Shown: positions 61,801 through 64,000 of the stretch, piece by piece
Layout: every line of letters starts with the position of its first letter
How positions within the stretch are numbered: the first letter of the stretch is position 1
Source: Oceanicola sp. 22II-s10i
GTDB lineage: Bacteria > Pseudomonadota > Alphaproteobacteria > Rhodobacterales > Rhodobacteraceae
Length of the DNA: 64,000 bases
Direction of reading: 5' to 3'
NCBI RefSeq assembly: GCF_002210105.1
Contig: NZ_AQQU01000003.1
Coordinates: 248,001 to 312,000, forward strand
Notes under the pieces: model-generated
Databases searched by the model: none
The model's input: only the letters and a program-made list of their open reading frames with translations
What the model was told of the DNA's origin: nothing
Position numbers and translations under genes: made by a program

Positions 61801-64000
61801 CTCTCGGGCACGGCATTGGTTGAATCGGTCGTCACCTCGAAGGTGAACAGCCCCGTCTGCGCGGCGCCCGCCGGCCAGATGACCTCGGCCTCGTGCGCCA
61901 CTGTCGCGCCGGCGGCGATGGTTCCGCCGAAGGCCACGTCGGTCAGGGCAATCTCGGTCCGGGTGGTTTCGTTTCGGACCCGGATCTGTTCGGTGAAGGG
62001 GCCCGTAGCGCTGACCGGGCCCGCGTTGCGGGTGGTCCAGCGCAGGATGACGCGGTCGCCGGGCCGCCAGTCGGCGGGGGGCGAGACCGACAGGTTCTCG
62101 ACCACCAGGTCGGAAAGGCTGTCCGGCAGGGCCGTCACTTCGATCCGGGCGATGTCGCCCTCTGTGCCGGGTTCGGGCGTGGCGTTCAGGGCGTCGGCCA
62201 CGACCAGCACCTCGAGCGCGCCGGTGCCGAGCGCGCCGCCGGGCAGGGGGACCGTCACCTCGCGCGGGCGTGTCGCGCCGGGGGCGAGCGGATCGCCCTG
62301 CGGCACTTCGGACACGGCGAGGATCGCGCCGGTGTCCGTCCGCCGCACGATCACCCGGTCGATACCCCCGCCGCCCGCCGCCGCGCCGGTGTTCGCAAGT
62401 GTCCAGCGCAGGGTCATCGGCTGGCCCGCGCGGGGTGTTCCGTCCACCCGCAGGTCGCGCAGCACAAGGTCCGCACCGGTCGCGCCCTTGGCCAGGCTGA
62501 TCGGCTGGCCCGCACGGTTCTGGGTGATGTTCCAGGCAAACCGCCCGTCCTCGACCGAGTTTTCCTGACCGCCAAGCACGAGGAAGTAATCGCCGCTTTC
62601 CGGCAGCCGGAAACGGTCCAGGTCGGTTCCGGCATAGAATTCCCTGAGCCGCTCGCCCGACGGGGCGTGGAGCGCCGCCTGCACCGATCCTTCGACAAAC
62701 AGGCTGTCGATGCTGAGCCAGTCGCCCGCCACGCCCGCGATGCGCCGCACCAGCGTGGAATTTCCCGGCGTCAGGGTGGCCGCCAGATGGCCTTCGGGTG
62801 CGATCTGCGGGGCGTTTGCCATGTCGATCAGGCGGAACCGGAAATCGCCGGTCGCGCTCTGCGTGCCGCGGACGATCAGGTTGTAGCTGCCTGCACCAAG
62901 CGGCAGGACCTGACGCGCGCCGTTGTCGCTGTTCATCGTGCTGCCGCCGAAGGGCCGGCCGTCACTGCGCAGGATGGACCATGTCAGGTCGGACGCCCCG
63001 GTCTGCCCGTCGAGATAGAACAGCCCGCCATCTTCGATGGTGAAGGCATAGGACAGGCTGTCGCCCGGCGTGGACAGGGTGCCGTTGACCACTTCGCCGA
63101 CCGGCATCGTCTGCGCGGTGTGTCCGGTGGCCCGAATGCCCGCGGTCAGCGTCCCCTCGGTGGTGCTGTTATACGCCTGCCGCGCGAACAGCGTGTATAC
63201 GCCGCTCTCGGACGCGAGAAAGGCGCCCGGATCGGTATGGACATACTGGACGAGGTGCAAGCGGCCCGAGGGGTCGATCAGCCCGAATTCGGCGTTGGTC
63301 GGCAGGCTGCCGCGGTCCACGGCGTCGAGATAATAGCGCTGTCCCGCAGTCAGTTCGATCCGCGTGAAGTCCATGCCGCCCGCGGGCGCGGGTGTCAGCG
63401 CGAAGGCGCCGGGGCTGTCGGTGATCGCGGGCGTGGACAGGTCATGGAGGGTCACGCGGTAGTCACCGGTGCGGCCCCCGGAGTTGTAGACCTCGAGGTC
63501 CCACGTGCCCGCGCCGAGGCGCAGCACCGATCCGGCCGCGCTGGTGTTGCGGAACATCTCGCCTCCGCCATAGACGATGCGTCCGTCCCCGACATTCCGC
63601 AGCCGCCAGAACAGGCCGCCGTCGGAATTGACGGTGTCGAGGAACATCGCCCGTGCGCTGTCCAGCGTGAACCTGTGGCGCACCGTCTCGACCGGTTCGG
63701 TCAGGCTGCCCGATATAGTCGTGCCCGGCATCAGCGCCACCTGACGTTCGACCGGTGCGCGCAGCGTGAAATCGGTGGTGAAGGGCGGCGAATCCACGTC
63801 GCCGACGATCATGATCGTATAGGTGCCGTCGCGGGGCAGGGTGGCCTGTGGCGTGTCGCGCAGCCAGAAGTCGTTCCGCGAGCCGAACGGCGTGAACTGC
63901 CCGCGGTCATCGACGATAAAGAACGTCCCCGACGACACGCTGTTGGTGCTGGTCGACACGTCGCCAAGCCAGATCTGTTCCCCGGCCGTGCCGGTGTAGC
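34815..64000 (-). CDS. Giant modular surface/secreted protein, 5'-truncated by the window edge
   Basis: One frame of at least 9,727 codons without a stop, roughly 1 MDa. The 5' end is outside the window: codons reading YTGTAGEQIWLGD run up to the edge, so the GTG at 63957-63959 is internal. Order from the N-terminal side: PPC-like domains; about 17 CARDB repeats; an IPT-like and mixed region; a beta-propeller; about nine putative-Ig (He_PIG) repeats; an RHS-like segment; a dockerin-like loop pair; Big_2-like and ZU5-like domains; a second propeller; a hydrolase-like segment; a metzincin-like motif; five VCBS/Big_9 repeats; a second dockerin-like loop; a Gly-rich tail; and a short Cys-containing C terminus. 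I see no RTX nonapeptides, autotransporter barrel or sortase motif. It is probably a calcium-rich adhesin or extracellular enzyme exported by the three genes behind it (inference). Confidence 0.93.
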   Translation of the reverse strand, partial: YTGTAGEQIWLGDVSTSTNSVSSGTFFIVDDRGQFTPFGSRNDFWLRDTPQATLPRDGTYTIMIVGDVDSPPFTTDFTLRAPVERQVALMPGTTISGSLTEPVETVRHRFTLDSARAMFLDTVNSDGGLFWRLRNVGDGRIVYGGGEMFRNTSAAGSVLRLGAGTWDLEVYNSGGRTGDYRVTLHDLSTPAITDSPGAFALTPAPAGGMDFTRIELTAGQRYYLDAVDRGSLPTNAEFGLIDPSGRLHLVQYVHTDPGAFLASESGVYTLFARQAYNSTTEGTLTAGIRATGHTAQTMPVGEVVNGTLSTPGDSLSYAFTIEDGGLFYLDGQTGASDLTWSILRSDGRPFGGSTMNSDNGARQVLPLGAGSYNLIVRGTQSATGDFRFRLIDMANAPQIAPEGHLAATLTPGNSTLVRRIAGVAGDWLSIDSLFVEGSVQAALHAPSGERLREFYAGTDLDRFRLPESGDYFLVLGGQENSVEDGRFAWNITQNRAGQPISLAKGATGADLVLRDLRVDGTPRAGQPMTLRWTLANTGAAAGGGGIDRVIVRRTDTGAILAVSEVPQGDPLAPGATRPREVTVPLPGGALGTGALEVLVVADALNATPEPGTEGDIARIEVTALPDSLSDLVVENLSVSPPADWRPGDRVILRWTTRNAGPVSATGPFTEQIRVRNETTRTEIALTDVAFGGTIAAGATVAHEAEVIWPAGAAQTGLFTFEVTTDSTNAVPESNEAGDAEDNNATALSIVSAPDLKIENIAIAETAPTAGGQVTISWDVVNAGNAVTREAWSDRVFIQNLGVFGQVFNGAVQHTGAPLAPGDRVRHQIVATLPEGQLGSGELRAQVYSNRNASGQIGIVEVAPDGGNGYDQPVSFDFTAAEKQYPDLRVTRFTAPDTGTGGQEIALSWQVRNAGEPTAAAEWIDRIVLSRDSIIGDADDILLTEVTHTGALARDGSYTGSARIRLPVDLDGNFRIALIADAGAQVVEPDTRADNASDRSIALTAPVSDLVVEAVAAPGTAGYGDAFKVEWRVRNTGPDTAAGTWTDAVYLSTDRTLSGNDILIGTLDRSGPLGVGESYTASGFFSGGGRLTGPVFVLVATDSQSAVPEGQGETNNTTAAITPTTLTVGPAPDLLTRDVTAPDTASPGREATVTWTVENTGAGLAAAPWVDRVYLSPDGTVENATLVATVARDFDLEPGESYDAEVTFAFPDIAPGGYQVLVLSDAQDRVFEADDAPNLAAAPDAIAVDSPDLRVTALAGPDRVTSGQPVEVAVTFANTGPGIAAAGRRDIVVLSQDDVLDEDDIVLAEWTRDATLPPEGTLSETFSATVPIELFGDWRILAVADADNGALEANEDNNAATAALSIDLAPHADLVVTSVTAPEFTARDPATIVVNWRVENQGTGRGTETGWTDRVMASRDDVIGNADDFELAVFERFGGLALGAGYDASAEVVFGPQFSDRLLVYVQTDAGAEVFQAGKTANDIGQVAHPVDVMPRPYADLQVEAIEAEATGASGQPLSVTWTVANRGIGTTDSGSWTDTVEIFADAAATQRIHSEGFTRVGALATDDSYTRTASVRVPDGVSGKVYVRVTTRGPFEFIFTNNNASTLAESEITLSPSPDLRVAEIAVTPTTTEGSQIDVSWRVENLGEATAQGSWTDAVYLVPLDTTRAPVFMGRFASDTAVPAGLGYQRTERITLPARVSGPHRIVVVTNDRATLYEHGARGENNRTEDDGVIDIAPLPRPNLQVSFIEATDEVSAGATITATYEIINQGSVAATGRWFDRVYLSLDATLGSDDLLLGTFENLSALAPGESYRFTTDPMVIPLRFGGPAHVIVSTDAFSNVDEFPLERDNTASAQIEIDPAPKPDLIAGNVIAPTQVVAGSEIEVRYTVRNDGLNETFTGRWTDTIWIAKDPRRPNTLPKVDDPGEVDFAKGNGAILLASVANNGVLELGESYTRTVRVKIPETLEGGRWFITPWTDSTDLVVEDTLAGNENPDDPNELDSNNYKGRAIDVIGFTPRLPNLVAGGVSIDGPAVSGRDSVTVSWSVENLGNAAVNGGARWQDVVYLSDMADLDAPGATVWQLGSFVNEGPLDLGAGYTRSETIELPPGLSGMYVHVVVDQPARGFGVGEEDETDNLMSTAADITAEAGDLQVVAVTPPADGTRSGSPATVSWTVEYTGPDVWDGTQSWFDAVWISPDPVLNLSRATRLAVQTITPEAPLSNGDRYTASAEVSLPAGIDGPYFIHIITDSGVTGRAAEREATSGTLSATRDLYTGSVYEGAANDNNTASARFDVVFAEPNLTITTRTLTEDLTAGATVPIAFTVTNTGNRTAEAEEWHDRVFLSRDGGLDGSDTLLAEFLHRGPLAAGESYDVLGDITLPVGISGPFHILIETDSRTVGGGIYSRSDVAEGLRGVRASYTNPVQEFQGEGDNVIALQRTVTAAPGPDLQVARIEVPDELVRGERLQVTWEITNAGTDTPDSQSAWTDLIYLSRDESLDPSSDIYLGSYRHEDGLAAGESYAITRDLTPRQVLSGEYYLFVVTDRASAATPIGAVYEGGLERNNTRASATPIRFREPPPADLVTSDVGVSGDFVVGEEVTVGWTVTNQGSAPATGSWTDAVYLSSDAGFDLGDRLIGRVTRTGPLDAGGSYRAELTARLPVAIEGSYRFIVRSDIRDEVNEDGLTANNQAVTDTANFILTPEIQLGVPEALTLAAGEERLFRVTTGLGQTMRTQFASADPEAQLEVFVRYEGMPGGAAYDAIYDTPLGARQTATVGSTLPGEYYILVRNIGETAQDTVLISEALPFQITDVRQDRVGDGRYVSAVVEGASFAPGAVLRLTRPGVASVLPVKQEVVNGSRIVAVFDLEGAERGLYDVEVINPDGASAIMPYRFLVERAIENQIGLALGGPRIVPVGGTGNYALTLQNYSNIDAPYVHFTFGAPNLGTAEGVYDLPFLKFTTNLAGAPQTDAGGGVVWTELDARVNTNGHMLAPGFALDLPTGGLAALSFNIQTYPVLQALVDRDFEQVREYLYDAFPDLREQGALDGGPGDLAAVNPVFDLIFRDRRVEVIDDAVRLYAPFQFHVLAAATPLTREEFVEIQLAEAARLRDAILADPQAQGALTAIAGDAEAWAESYLMALETAGILRPDGEAPEPRERGHVASLLSTLSMGVLLNGGAETFRTSTDLVAFFAKMREWYGNDDGLTADIARYDVRFGDNIPPLDIPVPALPDPADYALSLTYPTLFQSFNVYSPLGFGDALPDVGSDLSTGDLSPLDLGRFLEEIEAAGRNAAIIGPQGYGAEQLVPGNAQLPFEVRFGDAEGGQPVQEIRVTTELDADLDPRSFRLGSVRLGDVVINAPDDRALFQTELDLTGSRGYVLRVSAGIDIPSRTATWLIQAIDPTTGELATTGAGLLGGDDPTGAVTYAVSPGTRVADGAVIETTATVLYDTRPSDLTNTVRQTIDTVAPATTLRVTPVGGTDRYTLSWTATDARSGVRHVSLYAAADGGDYRLISAQNTDGVFSFEGEPGVSYEFLALATDNAGNTERPPAGISAPGDGFAVNLGGGGFGASTAATPLAEPVPAEVTADPLFLQVLDGVPAPVPGASPSFYDTVLSPFSAAAFARGFPDVDSAGIGTTALAEAPDGRILIVGGPNRSTLYEVPPYGALTDARTEVGRTGTPIYDMAFGNDGRLWAMSGRQLLLIDPVTGATLNAYGEGLTQSLAIDPDTGLIYVSSGLGVEVFDPVSETFTPFSFTRVGGLAFGPDGALWSTSWPDQGDILRFDAEGRAEVVAQVGVDAESIVFGRQGTDLEGLAFITSAVDPTTGLAALVLLDAATRQTATLGVGSTRGDSLISTADGRILIANGAGIDVVNPTTAPTVIAVSPGDGAVQTDVVSEVRITFDSDMLAGEVDDPASVLNPANYLLSTASGVVITLLDIRYDTTSRTVTLEVDGLPTDDYTLSITDSVSTQAGLAIGTSFESRFTVLTDFSNAVDIAFSATRRDRTDGTVSWDVSVTNTGSDDLVVPLRLVLDPAQYFDGAAVGAQGSSDLWLIELGPDLPEGGLFRPGDTLTATTATFVAPQGLHIAVGHGVYALPPENTPPRVPETPDPEAEAGEEYVRTITVEDDEGGDFAFVLIAGPDGLTVDRDTGEVRFMPGTQHATREGVLVRVYDNRGAFADVAWAIDIGGGNAAPYFFEPEQSLTVGEGELLEAIYFARDPEYRQVVALAQDLPPGARFDSRTGILSWRPDYTQAGVHIIRLTVSDGEMTSTLPVTISVAERNAPPVIAPIPARSLREGDPLRFTITATDADPGTTLRYFSPMLPPGATIDPETGVFEWTPGYTQRGTYDIPVRVSDGATVTESVARIVVTNANAAPVFSDLGRFQIVEGQPFGLNLAAEDPDNPGGLPPIRLADGSLYEIPDAIADHPVTYTIEGLPDGATFDAETAQLVWTPGLDQAGLHTLTIIATDDGDGTGTPATTRARFELEVLNLNLAPEIEALENRSVDAGQTIEVPVNVTDGDGGVVTVVATLVPLASADRVGIDVEAMTLGPDTGFATFDGSTLVFAPEAFDRGDYLIRITATDDGGGEAADVRMDEQSFVLSVEAASVPPRLTTLNAAVAVIGQPFTLPLQAVDPDGDPLTFSAEGLPDGAMLTPDTFYGRAALTWTPTAAQAGAHEITIRVADNGNNGAGPVGSDAVTLTVTVRAANGAPVLLPVGDQTVAEGEPLSLQLSGIDPDDDALTYTATGLPGGATLDRTTGLLSWTPGGFAAGLYEDIVLTVTDGSASTSETISIEVTNTNAAPILTPLPVQRGREGTELTIQLIGADPDADPIRFESLTPLPDGAAFDTATGLFTWTPGYGDAGTRDLRFAAIDTSGAQTERQVTVIVDNVNRAPVVAAQSRLLTLGDALDLRLAAEDPDADDALTWAAEGLPEGATLNAATGRLRWTPSVDQLGDTLIFVTVSDGSTTTRAPLLVRVTALPEAPVVTLIATPDFPVVPGQKVTLSVRADSLGPVDSLRVFVDGVAAPLAADGSITIATGTPGRIEVRAEAIGANGATGRADTVIRVRDPADTAPPVLSIERTIGHAPVTGAVAILGTIEDAALDTWHLTARNLLTGDETVIASGTEPLSGALATLDPALLTNGFYDLVLDATDLSGRRTVTTQSVEIASQTKADAPFAQATDAVVRVGDNSFALTRRHDPMVSGGQTGVFGSAWIAHWDSLALAVEPGHTGRSDTGAPRGMALDSRLQLTLPNGPRVGFTVGAETQRFGGGTLARPVFTTDAAAPGWTLEAAAPWLALSGGRFFDPFTAAPWAPATFDTAIFTLTGPDGTAWSLTGAGKVRAVTFADGEVMRVSDSGLSHDGQLLATFERGAGGRIEALELADGSRTVYRYDDQGQMVLARQVGGASVRYAWEAQGGLLADTGTGMWFDGGTARPLAGIAPPLSDAAAAPFAITLAGETPAQLALDIRGSEVAGGPVLLALEVAGEVQAGASQTGLTLLARSTSGGSTTLLFSAETQGLHLLSLTGAAGERQARLSLVGDLDRDGDVDADDATLLPADIDGDGDTDATDRGLYARSIGATANRAPEASGTGMTAYAGISAEADLTDLLTDPEGDMIFATVARATGGTATIARDGRSVIFTPEAGFTGAAQIVLIADDGWSASRVEIPVQVTNPALTGIDIVTRVPRIAIGESFPLRFSASFADGATDVPLPADYLQLSLSDTTVARLTDDGQVLGLADGTTTLIARRGNTTAVTVLQVGEQSEVTSFLSFLDFQPIPAAVTVEAGGGTQQIRVLDPGGEAPDPEDGALPAFYSSDASVAAVDANGNVTGGRAGTAQITIIWQGTEQIVDVMVAAAAASGSEVGAEGGVIRNAEGYEVLIPPGALFAPLNAGITAIGPEELDIPRIPDGFGFEFGAAFDLDLDDRPLGEPVQLAIPTGFQEGDRVVFHKQALLPTAEGWVWGWEEVATGVVGADGKARTVSLTGEGLYANFKASVSRIRSEGVQTVNGQVQVARPQADAPFAGMVAGFGGTHVGGRVNGDFVSLNVPTGQTDVHVSRITPSGIAQGETVEIQYTPLGPLVDFVVSMASFADGLGQQSSPSIQRVQVTRKPNSPVVVTLRGSNFRTQTPANPSSDVKTQTGDTGSTWVVYGSVEDADVATLRARIEGLMASGDTDTNEIRLANGAVVVKVNVTSEESGFEVIELVGVPKGASLGGSTVRVLRFDPAIRPFTAENPPPPTISAGIAKDTYRGLGYAASNEVTIGNNGKATVAIVQDGPLNNALGTRIASAGVDRLVLIERDDTGSDIPAPVLEIPIGHLDGDGNTITEKGQALPRNLVTLASANLAFVTLQRAGGVAVVDLVAGGQIDVDNKLDNNVTAFIKLGPLDANGDPTTAQPFDLVLDPTNRFLLVNDYNTNAIYIIQLTKGENQYKVVHTAYYGESGYGGRGMAFTPDGSQLILTQTKGSVFEGQGQGRVLIYDMPPLREFLLHQTKPLPAARQAHGDKLDSLFSESNQVLRLENVTQSSNGEAIGSTLPLRHPWDVQAVTNFQGEASVIVTDKSARQGANGVVVLRRTADGWIVQETQSFSLEPDRIVGDLQSDIGFRLQTFYDTLALNDASGIALSPDLKFAFIMGQNRFVEQDHERDPDYEPAFFDSVRVQEIYQPGSAIGVIADPFGNYPDIETEVLGILRPITGAFGTGVAISGDARTLYGAYGSTGLIGGYDIDALTAVIEAYSFGGSAEMFRLPYLYPFDDLATVGENSSGGPLTNRAVGFFTRSSRDGINTDIDIAADYAIWRTGGGDYVWRSETEANAPLSTGGRVENIVSQAPFLGLVSPTIGDSVTDIRPTFKWDLGDRKYESNFFLAAVPAGLGLFPDDTDDETLRKLYDAGFRWDTDFPAIATSDVPGDSSDLGRLLFGDGNRNRIYARKFEAPGADGMVSFRLPPGLELTRGQTYFWGVEVLDGDKRVMRLAESFKLAQPEPASTTISNVTVITHDFSLFQAGGPTESVTFTLGEDIANNTGGLLLLHDQHTGLFKSATPGRSLNDGKGGPLVLLMDWSAEGSINDAGFAEAAASAMFASLLHLDSQVGSNLMAADWHFIGHGRGAVVNSEIVQRMFVHKPTTKNNDIQFTTIDPHDGVDLTKNLPVKAYLDGLATASGVLALGTVAINPAVAKALQKVGAAAKKLGRFANLIGWARLDWSDFKDPDVRIWDGVDFADNYYQRVPQEIPSYDSALKTFGIDKIPVLNLAFVTNPNQFSLTVYGRALAEADINKRLTGLPGFIEDDAWPGLDLGALGELAIGWGTAHNRALGWYGGTADVNRQTYSVAGSDEDPIWRSLYHYDRIMGPTSALGVLSRFYSDTSPARLNPRSWYIAREFEEKVKFGTVTGPDARGLSQFSPYVDRSPWEGIGTGWFYSKLGGGSAFRPVREGLVRPDASTISNTEIGNNDSPVPVIFNGDFQSSFRPIYGRFIMPFGSDAHGYELPGWGLQGGSGGFMQAWNGMALDIYWNSLALGDAGDNAAQNIFNTVKTSIIGIFRNITLLSRSKLLTVLSENLDARAFLKFFEAELRPALFEGWLDGEITIADYQFLRDKIRKDYAQRSFKDAFNPTWAEALGADDKKALSPGKQFTRALLETLLPTMISWVQANLLDMSLLIGSDALLKREQTSDRFYMPSDQKSLSFTVKFPEIFAGVNDGSLQVVFTPMDGEAKILPQVGGGETISLGQMSRTPTRVTVDTSGVAGSAGTLTFKYIGTRANAVSIDNIGTGGLVVTDDSGDNNDGQLFFDTNFNGNNTDSNRSGLEAIARETNGVFVDGHNRNRVILANHGSTASRFRIETAEGGLPSWVSLRRTVATANTRSINPESQHTPNTDAISGALAIEGTQSEAMTIGVNQRIALEISTAFPLEELRKMAEAGIISTSFDIVELGADGSEKSRREIEIHYVLDIGDDSTIDGILRFAPVQEGKSAAFTVKGTAQFDATIEGFDSSAGSRSRTSTWFTLNSAAASAVDKALTFAPKKLQPVFPNVPAYANLKLTNGRSEIGTIRIDTRAFREHKLDPNMDQIDHMLTLLRDSYGTDTFRGAELGSSADGLIALVAHLYDPILNQLPESGGAGLPEPYHLRIEAGLLKGLKAGLGAFVDADLLELSEHAFRDKVYINPILDSLKVPEATAGVAWFQGNRTVFDPAPRATTELDADRATFGGLVNADAPFVLRDDLTDAQILARLRAALNLKTSDLTDITVPIDAAIRSLAYDVQAERTRPNTTVSWENTLLDLGERIGLTVAHEWLHTLGLMDEYATDGSAMPEGDAGSIMAKPFSTVISERQKKLIALALGDSANAPTVAEARELATWYIDLARKRQDIDGDRVSAPGNPAPSGGPFRNGSFDIADGEDAGFGWALSGTAAVTGGTLTLGEGVPTDGGARQDFTLEPGQGTLTIRLRPTLVANTGATPQDAFEIALATWDQTGSTPLNPLAMTHADAAFNLQSDGTVLRGAGVAVAGLGPDGKAIAGEVLTLRFDLSAVPAETVTSLWLDLIGSGATDSEVEILDVALGAATNRAPVALPDAATTLPDTAAEIALFDNDSDPDGDTLTGRVISGPANGSVTLDASGGAIYTPDEGFTGTDSFTYAVSDGEFESAAATVTITVAAPQTDPVARADTASVAAGASVVIAVLDNDTDPQGDPLTVLLVSPPANGTAVVQADGTVLYTPNAGYTGPDLFTYRASDGSTASDVATVSVSVLQVANGRPVTSGDSAATVQGQPVIIDVLANDTDPEGDPLTPEVIETPGHGTVTVGADGRLTYTPNAGFTGTDTFTYLARDASGQSTPATVTVTVTKPSRPDAVDDAATVVAGQSVIIDVLANDTDPEGDPLTPEVAQPPANGTVTVGADGRLTYTPDAGFSGTDTFTYVARDASGQSAPATVTVTVTEPSRPDAVDDAATVVAGQSVIIDVLANDTDPEGDPLTPEIAQTPANGTVTVGTDGRLTYTPDAGFTGTDTFTYLARDASGQSTPATVTVTVTLPPLTIANPGPLAVAEGDTLTTSLAASAGNAPVAATFTLLSGPAGATLAADGALSLAATDGPATVTLTVEATLPDGRKATRDLTVEVTDVAPTGDLTLPAGARAGIAQTIAFTLADPGDDTVTAIIVTWGDGRTSTLAPDARTASHVWENAGDVTVTVEAIDEDGRHLLDSAPLTVLAAPLLVTQITGSPTAIDITFNGPVAVGPLNLYGPATPGPAPDVTVTAPDGSTVRGSLVVMSETRLRFLPTTRLAAGDYGIEIASGGTALTGPLGDLDGNADGTPGDSHGATVTIGADGAVIAIADALAAPGQSFVGPDGLAGLPIRFDSDGGLRELVFDIFADPAAVEVDDLREIAPGMTVSRTSVTENGVTRDRVTVSFATPLAAGEHLLMRLIGRTASAMTYGADGRIGLSVVSVNGSAVTGGAEAVHVGIRPGDYNADGTVDAADDAALDRVLSGLDTGLAAFPRIDPTRLTTTPATPPATGSGASGGGGGGGGVSLSGGGGFSAPGGGGVSMAGGAGGALFGGGGAGGFINIAYVTGAGPTLDKVLGRCLLSDADFPDDLRAELEALTGAEDGQRICALSDEVLEAFDILPDRKQLKLPDSDPEGRPVVSMQMWCGADLPDALADRLTGLLSGRQSAPAGGWCVITLTPLTPLGRAPAAADATDATEPAQDTAAVETSMAEVAAFPLFAAAAASQRPATQRDRNGRRGGPDSWGTDRIPAE
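35380..35545 (-). other. Gly-rich segment near the giant protein's C terminus
   Basis: Runs of Gly with Ser/Ala (GGGGGGGGVSLSGGGGFSAP, then GGGGAGGFINIAYVTGAG) separate the repeat array from the last 190 or so residues. That C-terminal block holds the only Cys codons I could find in this gene (35052, 35136, 35250, 35334). Confidence 0.75.
36983..37810 (-). repeat. Three tandem 276-bp near-identical repeats (VCBS/Big_9 modules)
   Basis: The spacing of matching landmarks (for example the gtaggtgaag block at 37041, 37317 and 37593) is exactly 276 bases, or 92 codons. Units share VIIDVLANDTDPEGDPLTPE and LTYTPDAGFTGTDTFTYLAR-like text with few changes. Two further, more diverged copies extend to about 38370. 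The near identity at DNA level indicates recent expansion or gene conversion. Confidence 0.9.
39084..39182 (-). other. Metzincin-like zinc protease motif within the giant protein
   Basis: AHEWLHTLGLMDEY (His-Glu at 39177-39182, end at 39144) matches HExxHxxGxxD, and GSIMAKPF about 15 residues later supplies a Met-turn (Met codon 39096-39098). About 300 residues upstream of the motif have no repeat character and could form the rest of the catalytic domain. Confidence 0.7.
42700..43060 (-). other. Alpha/beta-hydrolase-like segment with altered nucleophile motif
   Basis: The stretch LVLLMDWSAEGSINDAGFAE, then WHFIGHGRGAVVNSEIVQRM, resembles the oxyanion strand and nucleophile elbow of lipase-type hydrolases. 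The expected GHSRG Ser is replaced by Gly (GHGRG at 42711-42725). Confidence 0.5.
47296..47405 (-). other. Dockerin-like calcium-loop pair of the giant protein
   Basis: Two loops, GDLDRDGDVDADDATLL and DIDGDGDTDATDRGLYA, follow the dockerin type I pattern DxDxDGxVxxxD. A further single loop (GDYNADGTVDAADDAALDRV) lies near 35620-35692. Confidence 0.75.
49070..51715 (-). other. Domain region: about nine putative-Ig/cadherin-like (He_PIG) repeats of the giant protein
   Basis: The units share a LPxGAxxDxxTGxLxWTPxxxQxG core (for example LPPGARFDSRTGILSWRPDY and LPGGATLDRTTGLLSWTPGG). Each is followed by VxVSDG and an NxAPV linker, typical of calcium-binding cadherin-like modules. Confidence 0.85.
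52380..53130 (-). other. Domain region: SMP-30/NHL-like beta-propeller of the giant protein
   Basis: Repeating blades such as ALAEAPDGRILIVGGPNRST, DMAFGNDGRLWAMSGRQLLL, LAIDPDTGLIYVSSGLGVEV and GLAFGPDGALWSTSWPDQGD. Confidence 0.65.
55905..62485 (-). other. Domain region: array of about 17 CARDB repeats of the giant protein
   Basis: Each unit of about 125-135 residues opens with a PDLxVxxI-like strand (for example PDLRVTRFTAPDTG, PDLQVARIEVPDEL). It continues with WxVxNxG, W-D-x-V-YLS-D and LxxGxSY, and closes with an NN-containing stretch. Counted by the opening strand I find 17. They are diverged in protein and DNA, so the array is old. CARDB modules are found in adhesion proteins of bacteria and archaea. 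Confidence 0.85.
62490..63998 (-). other. Domain region: PPC-like (pre-peptidase C-terminal type) modules of the giant protein
   Basis: About four beta-rich modules of the kind LMPGTTISGSLTEPVETVRH, FTLDSARAMFLDTV and LGAGTWDLEVYNSGGRTGDY, each ending in a GxYxLxV-like strand. They resemble the PPC domains of secreted proteases. The module at the window edge is incomplete. Confidence 0.6.

Noticed and set aside
34707-61823. Very long plus-strand frames (34707-40238, 45735-52097, 53517-59150, 59340-61823; up to about 2,120 codons) opposite the giant gene
   Set aside because: Their translations are rich in Arg, Gly, Asp and His without any family motif. They mirror the codon pattern of the high-GC giant gene on the other strand. 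Open antisense frames are expected when third positions are mostly G/C.
55905-62485. Repeated pattern as a CRISPR array or satellite
   Set aside because: The repeats are about 390 bases, diverged, in frame and protein-coding (CARDB modules).
63957-63959. GTG as possible start of the giant gene
   Set aside because: The same frame continues without a stop to the window edge with domain-like sequence and no ribosome site, so this is an internal codon.
34815-64000. RTX toxin or type I secretion substrate of the usual kind
   Set aside because: I looked for GGxGxDxxx nonapeptide arrays and found none. The calcium-type loops present are dockerin-like, and no HlyB-type ABC gene is in the operon seen here.
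1-64000. Mobile element, prophage or genomic island borders
   Set aside because: No transposase, integrase, tRNA gene, attachment-site duplication or clear base-composition shift was seen. The giant operon has the same high-GC style as its neighbours.
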